Part shown: positions 57,029 through 64,000 of the stretch, piece after piece
How positions within the stretch are numbered: the first letter of the stretch is position 1
How the letters are laid out: every line of letters begins with the position of its first letter
Assembly (NCBI GenBank): GCA_028023455.1
Contig: JAQFVV010000282.1
Span: 651,713 to 715,712, forward strand
DNA: 64,000 nucleotides
Reading direction: 5' to 3'
DNA from: Epiperipatus broadwayi
Lineage: Eukaryota; Onychophora; Udeonychophora; Euonychophora; Peripatidae
Translations under genes and position numbers: made by a program
Notes under the pieces: model-generated
What the model saw: the letters and a program-made list of their open reading frames with translations, nothing else
What the model was told of the DNA's origin: nothing
Database searches by the model: none

Positions 57029-57620
57029 GCAACAGTCAGTAGAAATTTTCACATACTTATCTATGAGGTTCCTCTTGATTTCTCCACTTTTTCCTAAGAG
57101 CAAAGATTAGTGTTTTCCAAGCATTATGTACAGTCACACTAGGTTGGCTTATGGGATTTTTTGCCATTGTCATGTCAGCAACTTCTTTAAATTTTCTTCT
57201 TTGTACCTTTTCTTCTCTATCCAATATTTTGTATTTTTCCAGTTGAACATCTGTTCATTGGTACATACATGGTCTATATTCTACATGTACATTTAGTAGA
57301 ATCAGAAATCATACATTTATAATATAATTCTATAAAAAGTTTTATATGGAATAATAATACCATTAATAATTAAATTTATGATATATGTTTATTATTAAGT
57401 TGTAATTACCCTTGTTGAATAATAATTTTTAAGGCTTCAAAAAATACTAATTAGCATAAATATTAATAATTGTAGTGTATGTGTGAAATAAAGCTACTCT
57501 TTAATGTGTAAAGAATAATATTTCTGTAATGTAATTTTTCTACACCACTCTTCTCTTTGCTTTTAACACCTTGTGGAGGAGTGTAATCATAAATATATGA
57601 CCAAGATGTGGGAAAAATGC

Positions 57621-57679
57621 ATGATCCCTAAAATGTATATTTCATCCTGAAACAGGATTCATCAGTTGGTCCAGATCAC
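57621..57679 (-). ncRNA. Hammerhead ribozyme-like motif, family B (intact core)
   Basis: Minus strand: outer stem I GTGATC / GATCAT (6 pairs), internal loop TGGA, inner CCAA / UUAG (one mismatch), core CTGATGA (57665-57659), stem II ATCCT, loop GTTTC, AGGAT (perfect 5 bp), GAAA (57643-57640), U, loop AUAC, AUU cleavage triplet. Compared with 59.2 kb, the outer helix has a G-C where that copy has A-U, and stem II has ATCCT/AGGAT in place of GTGCT/AGCAY: both changes keep pairing. Confidence 0.72.
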
Positions 57680-57943
57680 AATCCTTTACACATATCTTTA
57701 TCATTGTTCAGTATGTATAGTTAGTCAATTACTACAGTTTATTTGTATGTGTCAAACTTACTGCTCTCACCACTTTGACATAAACCATTTGTTGGAAGTC
57801 TATCATTAAGCTAAAGATTATCCTATAGTGTAATTTTCACCACACCACTCTCATTCAAGTTAAAGACTGTTTTCTATCCACTTTTAACATCTTGTGGATG
57901 GGTGTAATATAAACATATGACCAAAGACATGTGAAAAAGATAT

Positions 57944-58002
57944 ATGATCTCCAAAATGCATATTTTGTACTGAGTCAGCACTCATCAGTTGGTCCAGATC
58001 AC
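57944..58002 (-). ncRNA. Hammerhead-like motif, family B (GAAA to AAAA)
   Basis: Minus strand: outer GTGATC / GATCAT, loop TGGA, inner CCAA / UUGG (4 pairs), CTGATGA (57988-57982), stem II GTGCT, loop GACTC, AGTAC (one wobble), AAAA at the GAAA position, AUU triplet. G12 is changed, so it should be inactive. Confidence 0.6.
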
Positions 58003-58364
58003 AATCCCTTACACATATCTTTATCATTCTTCATAATATATAAATAGGCAATTACTACAGTTTTAATTGATAAGTATAAGTTGTAAAAGTATTTCAATTA
58101 TTAATATTTTTATTATATATTGAGCTTGTCATCAATTCTCAAATAATCTTTAATAATTTAATTATTTCTCAGATAACGATTGATCACTTGTGGGTTACTA
58201 GCAATCAATTTGAATACCTTTATTTTAAAAGTGTTGCATATTTTAAGTACAGTAATATAACGTTGATAACGTTTTTGTTAATCTCTACAATATATAAATG
58301 ATTTCATAGATTTCCTAATATAATTAAATTTATTCAGGTGAAAAATAACCATGCCTAGTTTTTA

Positions 58365-58520
58365 AAAAAAGGCATTTGGCTTTACGGCTCGAGAGTTCAT
58401 AAAAAGTTTGAATGCCAGATCTGCAAGTGCCACAGTCAATCGTGGGACCTCACAATCCCAGGTCAGACCCTACAAACTGCACAAAATTATTCTGGGCATG
58501 TCTAGGATTTACTGCACTAA
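58365..58520. repeat. Family D repeat, copy 2
   Basis: See the 47435 copy. It additionally contains CAGTCAATCGTGGGACCTCA. Confidence 0.6.
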
Positions 58521-58906
58521 TGATTTGTTATAAATGATAAGGTTTTTGCTGTTTTAAATATGAAAAAAATTGATGCTTCTCAATTTTTTTCTCTAGATAA
58601 TAGTGTAATAGAAAGATATTAATATCGTCCATGTTCTTCATTACTTTTACAATGCTTTTTTATAACCTAATAGACAGTTTTGATTGTCTCAGCAATCTTC
58701 TTCAGAACTTCTACTCATATCTCCAAATCTTAAGATTCAAGATTTGGAGATATAAATATAAGTTCTGAAGAAGATTTCTGGGGCAATTGAAACTGTCTAT
58801 TAGGTTATAAATATAGAGGATTTGAACTCAGATTTTCAAGCTCCTTCACTATCCACACTATCTCATACTACTGATACACATGACCACACACATGCAGAAA
58901 AGATAA

Positions 58907-58965
58907 CTAATCACCAATATATGTATTTTGTGCTAAACCAGCACTCATCAGTTGGTCCAGATTAC
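58907..58965 (-). ncRNA. Hammerhead-like motif, family B (GAAA to AAAA)
   Basis: Minus strand: outer GTAATC / GATTAG, loop TGGA, CCAA / TTGG, CTGATGA (58951-58945), stem II GTGCT, loop GGTTT, AGCAC (perfect), AAAA for GAAA, loop ACAT, AUA triplet. One core change. Confidence 0.6.
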
Positions 58966-59194
58966 CATCTTTCATATATATATATATATAAAATCAGTGC
59001 TCAGTTTATAGTAAGATAGCAAATCCTAACCGACAATATTGGCATCAACATGGAATTTGGAAATTCTATCAGATTTTCAATAAGTATGGATGACTGAAAA
59101 GTTGAAGGTTGAAGTAGGTTGAAGCCTGACAATTTAAATGTAAGGATTTGCTATCTTAATATAAACTGAGCACTGATTATATGTATGGGAGATG

Positions 59195-59253
59195 GTAATC
59201 TAAACCAATGGATGAGTGCTGGATTAGCATGAAATACATATATTGGTGATTAT
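59195..59253 (+). ncRNA. Hammerhead-like motif, family B (core mutated)
   Basis: Outer GTAATC / GATTAT (6 pairs, one wobble), loop TAAA, CCAA / TTGG, core TGGATGA for CTGATGA, stem II GTGCT, loop GGATT, AGCAT, GAAA, loop ACAT, AUA. Helices are intact but the core is damaged. Confidence 0.55.
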
Positions 59254-59460
59254 TTATCTTTTCTGCATGTGTGTGGTCATGTGCATCAGTAGTATGAAAT
59301 AGTATAGATAGTGAAGAGGCTTGAAAATCTGAGTTCAAATCCTCTATATTTACAATTAGGCTCCAGGTATAAGAGTGCCTGGTATTTCAAATCTTTCTGT
59401 TAGGTTATAAAAAGAGTATTGTAAAAGTAATAGAGAACATAGATGATATTAATATTATAT

Positions 59461-59981
59461 CGATTTGCCAATGCAATAAGAAAGATAAAGTTATAATGAA
59501 AAGATATACAGGTGAAGCATAATTAACTTGAAACATCCTGGGTCAGAGGCTTTTTTAGATTTGTATTTTTTAGATTTCAAGAATAGATCTTTTACCCCCT
59601 TGTTTTTAAATCTAATCTCTGCTAAGATAAAAAAAAAAAAACGTAGGCGGTGTTTTAAAATTAGGTTTATTAATTAAGGGTAATATTTCCTCGTATCGGT
59701 TTTGTTTATAAATAAGTTTACAAATTAATGCTTTTATTATAGACAGTTACAGATCACTTTTAAAATTTTATTAGGATAATAAATTTTTTTGAACAATAAG
59801 TATTGTATTCCAATCTTAAAAATTAAGTTTGAAGTAAATGTATTTTCTAAATAATTAAATTTGAAAACTGTTACGGATTTAATTGTCAAAAAACTTAAAC
59901 TATTAAATATATATTTATTAGAAAGTAATTTATGAGTTCATAAATAAGAAATGAAAATAATATGATTTTTTTAAATTATAG
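59461..59981. other. Probable intron or upstream DNA
   Basis: No features seen apart from a pyrimidine-rich stretch (TATGATTTTTTTAAATTATAG) directly before the exon at 59982. Confidence 0.45.
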
Positions 59982-60098
59982 CTAGCACTTGAGGAAGAAG
60001 AAATTTGGCGTGCCATTTTACAATGGGGCAAATATCAGGCAGGAGTTTCCAAACATCCATCTCGCTGGAGTGAAGATGAACGCAATCGAGTAAGACAG
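59982..60098 (+). CDS. Internal exon of a BTB/BACK-domain protein gene
   Basis: 117 bp, exactly 39 codons, between an AG acceptor with a T-rich tract and a CAG|GTAAAT donor; both introns would be phase 0. It reads LALEEEEIWRAILQWGKYQA, then GVSKHPSRWSEDERNRVRQ. The pattern of acidic residues, then IW.A.L.W..YQ.G and W(S/T)E.ER..V.Q, fits the BACK domain that follows BTB in adaptor and scaffold proteins. It most recalls the arthropod serine-enriched protein family, from memory only. G+C is clearly higher than in the flanks. No neighbouring exon is seen within several kb, so the introns are long and much of the window right of 60.1 kb is probably intronic. It may also be the far end of a gene lying beyond the window. 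Confidence 0.6.
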
Positions 60099-60139
60099 GT
60101 AAATACATACATAAAATGAATGTATATATTTATAAGAGA

Positions 60140-60212
60140 ACCTAGTGATGAAGTAGTTATCTCATTCGTCTATCATGCCCATGACGTGGATGTTGAATTT
60201 GAACCAGGTAAA
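60140..60212 (+). repeat. Possible old tRNA-derived repeat in the intron
   Basis: CCTAGTGATGAAGTAGTTAT, a 7-base loop CCCATGA between CATG and CGTG, and TTGAATTTGAACCAGG have tRNA-like spacing. Only one copy is seen and the boxes are poor. Confidence 0.25.
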
Positions 60213-61105
60213 CCTTTCAAATTTATTGAATTTACAAACAGGCTTAGCATTTTTCTTCTAGATAATTCATTATTATAATTTCAGTTGTGATCAATAAATG
60301 AGTACTTATTCTATTATTATCTAACTTAAATGTCTTAGATTAATCGGGATTGATCAAAAGAATATTAATATGTGAACTGTAAAAATAAAAATGTTTGCAA
60401 TATGGTATTGCAATGTAATACAACATTTACAATCGGTAGAGAAGGAGGTATTATACTCTTATAGAAGCAACTTCACCTTCATTTAGTAATGTCAGTACGA
60501 TATTTCTTTGTTTTCTATTAAAAAATAGAAGTCAAATTATATATATTAAATGAATTTTGAGATACATTAACATGAAAACTATTCTTTTTTTTTTAAATTA
60601 AGATATAAACTGTTATAAATAAATAATAATAATAATAAAATAATGAAATCTTTAATACAATTAATATTATAAAATACTTTTTTCTTGTTTATCTTTTTTT
60701 TTCAGCTGATTAATTTTCATAATCTTTATCCTAATTAATTTTGGTCAAACTACTAATTCTCAGCTCAAACAATATAATTACTCGAGTTTACAATAGATGG
60801 CATTAGAGTAAAGAGCTTATCTTGTTTTATCATAGAATATTATGGTGACCACAGTCACATCAACAATAAAACTTCATTGCAAAATGTATAGCCATATAAT
60901 CTTTCCCTGATCACTATATTTATATATTTTTATGAGTGGATAGAATCTTGTGCATGTGATTACCAGGTGATTATAAGATTACTATTATGACACAGTATTA
61001 AAACATTCAACTAGTGTTTGAATCCAATAAATAAACTTTGAAATTTTTTTCAGTGACAAGTAGGCTTGGAATTTGTTTAGAGAATTGTCTTTTAGTTAGT
61101 ATTCT
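60213..61105. other. No recognisable gene (probable intron)
   Basis: A+T-rich with (AAT)n near 60630. No coding block. Confidence 0.5.
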
Positions 61106-61672
61106 AACATATAATACCATTTACACCTCTTTAGACACTTTATCAATACTTTTATTTGTATTATTTGTATTACACTAACAGTTTCGACTGTCCTGCAGTC
61201 ATCATCAGAGCTATAATATTCAAATATATAATTATACAATTATTACACTTATCCACATATTGATATACATAATTAATACACAATACAAACAAAAATAATT
61301 ATACATTTTAATATGATCTTTATAAATAATCAGATATAAAATAAATTAATATAAAATATTGATAAAATTATTTAGCAGATAAGGTAATAAAATGGAAAAT
61401 GATTATTTACAAATATCATATTAAAATGTACAATTATTTTTGTTTGTATTGTGTATTAATTATGTATATCAATATGTGGATAAGTGTAATAATTGTATAA
61501 TTATATATTTGAATATTGTAGCTCTGATGATGACTGCAGGACAGTCGAAACTGTTAGTGTAATACAAATAAAAGTATTGATAAAGTGTCTAAAAAGGTGT
61601 AAATGGTATGATATATTATAATAGAAATCAATACATAGGAAAAAAAGAAGTAGAAAATTATATTACTTTCAT
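61106..61672. mobile_element. Palindromic element with 12 bp target duplication and hammerhead-like hairpins
   Basis: AGTTAGTATTCT occurs at 61094-61105 and 61673-61684. Within, arms of about 190 bp (61115-61310 and 61420-61608) mirror each other: TACCATTTACACCT, CTTTATCAATACTTTTATTT, ACACTAACAGTTTCGACTG, TCCTGCAGTCATCATCAGAG, ACACTTATCCACATATTGAT. Each arm carries CTGATGA, T, GACTG CAGGA CAGTC, GAAAC (plus 61524-61551; minus 61208-61181). A single-copy centre of about 110 bp separates them. A long duplication of 11-15 bp fits target-primed insertion. Confidence 0.8.
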
Positions 61673-61689
61673 AGTTAGTATTCTGTTAA

Positions 61690-63060
61690 TAGTTATTAAA
61701 CTATTAATTGTAGGGGGAAGATCCCAGATATCATTGTATGGATGTTAATTTAGTTTTTTCCTTTATGTTTACCTTCTTGGAAGTTTGCATTACTTAATAT
61801 TAATCCAGTCTTCACTGAATTAAATATTTATATTAGATTTAGAAATTAGTTGCCATAAGTGATGATATTTACCCAATAATAATGTAAATAAGATGAATAT
61901 AGCAATGAAGTCTATATTTATTACAAATTACCTTATTACTACTTCTGGTCTGTGAAGTATGTAAATAAAGTCAACAATGTTCCATCCATACAAAATCTAC
62001 AGTTATAAATGATATATCTATCAACGAGAGGGAAAATAATAATGGCAATGTAAATAGTTATATATAAGTAAATTACTGCCCCAAAACTTGAAATCTAATA
62101 ATAAAGATTTATGTCATCTAAATATTGCTCTCCAGGAGGTTCTCGGAACTCTTCTTTCTCTTTGGAAATTTTTAAAGCACTTGAAAAAGCCACTAGATTT
62201 GATGCCCTTATTGTGGGTTCATTTTTCATACTAACCCATATGATTGGATGCTATATTAATTAATTGCATATTGCACAAATCAAGCTCATGCAGCCCAGGT
62301 ATGCACTTTAGGTAACACATTCAATCTTATTGTAATGCTTTTATTTGTTTACTTCTGTGCTCATTCAAAAATTACAAATAACTAATATATACATGTTTAT
62401 TAAAATGGAACATAATATACTTTGTCCTACTTCAGAGATTTCATTATACTTCTTTGTATTTGGTCATCTCTTATCTGTCAAACATACAAAATTTTCAGAT
62501 GAACTGGAAAGTTTCATTTTTTAAGATCTCAACAAGGCACTGTATTTGGTTCTGCAAAAGGTGCTCACTTCTATGAGTCAATAAATGTTTCTTGATATAC
62601 TACATTCATTTACTGTTCCATTTTAGTTACTATCAATGTTGTTAATTGCTTGTTCTCACGGACTTTTCATCTTTCCAAACAACTTCTTGAGGTAGTATCT
62701 ATTATTTCTTGAAATAATTAAAGTAGCCAGAATTTTTGGTGAGTGCCATTATTTATAGAACATCTCTTCTGGAGATCCACAGTTATAAATGATAAGCAAC
62801 AATGTTTCAGTCTTCTCAACTTGCTTATCATTTGAACTGTCAAGGTGCGTAAGATAACTGAAGTTTATAGATCGTTTCAAGACTTGATGATAGTAAAATA
62901 TAAAAATTTTAGTAATGAATGTGATAAGTTTTAGCTTTCTTAAGAAGAAAATATGAAGTCACATGTAACATTTTCTGATAATTTAAATTTTAGCTGGAAA
63001 AAACAACATATTTTAAAATTCAGGTTTAGTGCATGCTTTTAAATAACTTTATCTTTCGTA
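61690..63060. other. No firm gene (probable intron)
   Basis: 62100-62260 is less A+T-rich and open on both strands for about 50 codons, without recognisable content. Otherwise featureless. Confidence 0.45.
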
Positions 63061-63064
63061 TTGC

Positions 63065-63215
63065 ATTGCCAAATTCATATAATATTAATATTATCTACGT
63101 TCTTTATTACTTTTTACAATGCTCTTTTACAACCAACTATTGATGGTTTTGATTGCCCTAGAAATCTTCTTGTTCTGAAGAAGATTTCTTGGACAATCGA
63201 AAGCTTTAAATGAAT
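63065..63215. repeat. Palindrome family I, fragment
   Basis: ATATTAATATTATCTACGTT, CTTTATTACTTTTTACAATG and TGGTTTTGATTGCCCTAGAA as in 58.6 kb, then inverted inner arms CTAGAAATCTTCTTG / CTGAAGAAGATTTCTTGG and AATCGAAAG. Confidence 0.7.
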
Positions 63216-63570
63216 AAGATTTGAGGGAATTTAATGTTTGTTTATTTTCTTTAGGAGTTTTATGCTGTGCTGATGGAGAGTGAAGTTGGTTGAAAGTTAG
63301 ATAAATTTGTATTATATAAAATTAAAAACATGTGAAGTGCTTGAAAGAGAAGCAATAGAGAGTGCAAAAAATATTAAATGCTAAGTGCTTTTGAGGCCGT
63401 TTGAAGTGCAAATAAGAATTTCAAAGAATAGATTAACAAAATAAATAGTTAGTCATATCAATACAAAAAAATGAGATAGATACTTGCTATATTGTATACA
63501 TTGATATGGGGAACTAGTTATTTGTTTTGTAGTTTTATTATTTAACTATTTGGCTAAAAATTTTAAATAT
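63216..63570. other. No recognisable gene
   Basis: Slightly purine-rich; nothing identified. Confidence 0.5.
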
Positions 63571-63574
63571 ATAT

Positions 63575-63650
63575 ATATGTCTTAAACCACTAAACATCAC
63601 ATGATCACTAACTTATACTAGCACATAATATGGAGAGTTTTTGCTTTGTT
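63575..63650. repeat. Family A distal-end fragment
   Basis: CTTAAACCACTAAACATCAC, ATGATCACTA and TGGAGAGTTTTTGC match the distal end of family A (compare 35.64 and 46.62 kb). Confidence 0.65.
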
Positions 63651-63964
63651 TTATATATGTCTTATTGTAATTATATTTATCACTGTATTGTTTTTGTTTT
63701 ATGATTCAATATATGGCAAATTTAAATAATCAAATAATTCCTGTAAGTAATTTTGTGTAGCCTGGTAATAATAATTATATTCAATATTAGTGTAATCAAT
63801 TCTAAAAGAAAAATTTCCCTTTTTTTTTGAAACCATATGCATTTAAATTATGATCGTTATAGAGATAAAATTCATGATTTTATTATACAAATACATTTTT
63901 TTTAAAAAGGATCCATCATTTAAGATAATTGTTATTTCAAATACGTGTAATCATTTAACATCAC

Positions 63965-64000
63965 AGACTGCACAGTTTGATGCAGTTGGTAGAGGGTCCA
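63965..64000 (+). repeat. tRNA-like SINE, cut by the window edge
   Basis: CTGCACAGTTTGATGCAGTT, GGTAGAGGGTCCA matches the head at 45405. Confidence 0.5.

Larger units (their letters stand above)
57541..58065 (-). repeat. Family B tandem dimer (323 bp period)
   Basis: Two units in direct order share CACCACTCT, CTTTTAACA.CTTGTGGA, GGTGTAAT, ATATGACCAA, the ribozyme segment, TACACATATCTTTATCATT and CAATTACTACAGTTT. The identical block ATCAGTTGGTCCAGATCACA begins at 57661 and 57984, giving a period of 323 bp. Each unit carries one hammerhead on the minus strand. Confidence 0.85.
58811..59399. repeat. Inverted pair of family B units, inserted in family I
   Basis: Left unit on the minus strand (58811-59080), right unit on the plus strand (59081-59399), joined near CAATATTGGCATC. 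Flanked by 11 bp direct repeats TTAGGTTATAA, which may be a target duplication. The outer ends read AGAGGATTTGAACTCAG and GAGTTCAAATCCTCT, B-box-like. Confidence 0.75.
58606..59460. repeat. Palindrome family I, split by a family B pair
   Basis: Outer arms: AGATATTAATATCGTCCATG, TTCATTACTTTTACAATGC, TTATAACCTAATAGACAG on the left, and the inverted complement at 59400-59460. Inner arms (AATCTTCTTCAGAACTT / AGTTCTGAAGAAGATT) meet at CTTAAGATTCAAG near 58735. TTAGGTTATAA occurs at 58800-58810 and 59400-59410, bracketing the inserted family B block. A fragment of the family lies at 63.07 kb. Confidence 0.75.

Overview
The window is a strongly A+T-rich stretch of animal nuclear DNA, almost certainly from an invertebrate. 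There are no bacterial-style genes. There is one short exon with good splice sites. The rest is a dense, nested population of transposable elements, tRNA-derived SINEs, (AT)n arrays and long palindromes. That mix fits a repeat-rich lophotrochozoan (a cephalopod would fit) or an arthropod, but nothing here fixes the species.

Layout. 1-3.6 kb: an RTE-like LINE remnant, a tRNA-derived SINE, two tandem copies of a repeat called family A here, and a Penelope-like (PLE) 3' fragment. 6-9 kb: a second LINE tail, an unrecognised decayed coding region and a family E repeat. 12-17 kb: two head-to-head PLE remnants, families A and B, and another RTE fragment. 18-20.9 kb: family B, palindromes of family G and a LINE fragment. 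20.96-27.72 kb: a complete young LTR retrotransposon on the minus strand, with about 1.9 kb LTRs, an intact gag and no pol. 29-34.9 kb: family F, the longest PLE, a 760 bp palindrome and two long (AT)n arrays. 36-39.5 kb: family B, a hAT MITE, a palindrome, a TTAGGG-bearing foldback and family A. 42.3-43.9 kb: the best-preserved RTE reverse transcriptase. 44-59.5 kb: more A, B, D, E, F, H and I copies. 59.98-60.10 kb: a likely exon of a BTB/BACK-domain gene on the plus strand; the flanking sequence is probably intron or upstream DNA. 61.1-61.7 kb: another palindrome, flanked by a 12 bp direct repeat.

The most interesting signal is that two unrelated dispersed repeat families carry what look like hammerhead self-cleaving ribozymes. 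Family B has a full type I layout: a CUGAUGA core, a 5 bp stem II, GAAA, a one- or two-pair stem III, and a two-part stem I with an internal loop. A base-pair change in the outer stem I is compensated between copies. Family A has a minimal GUC-cleaving form. Copies occur as tandem dimers (323 bp period at 57.5-58.1 kb, about 475 bp at 1.4-2.2 kb), as in retrozymes and PLE terminal repeats. Further palindromes and one SINE-like element carry related CUGAWGA...GAAAC hairpins. PLEs in the same window are plausible mobilisers, but that link is inference.
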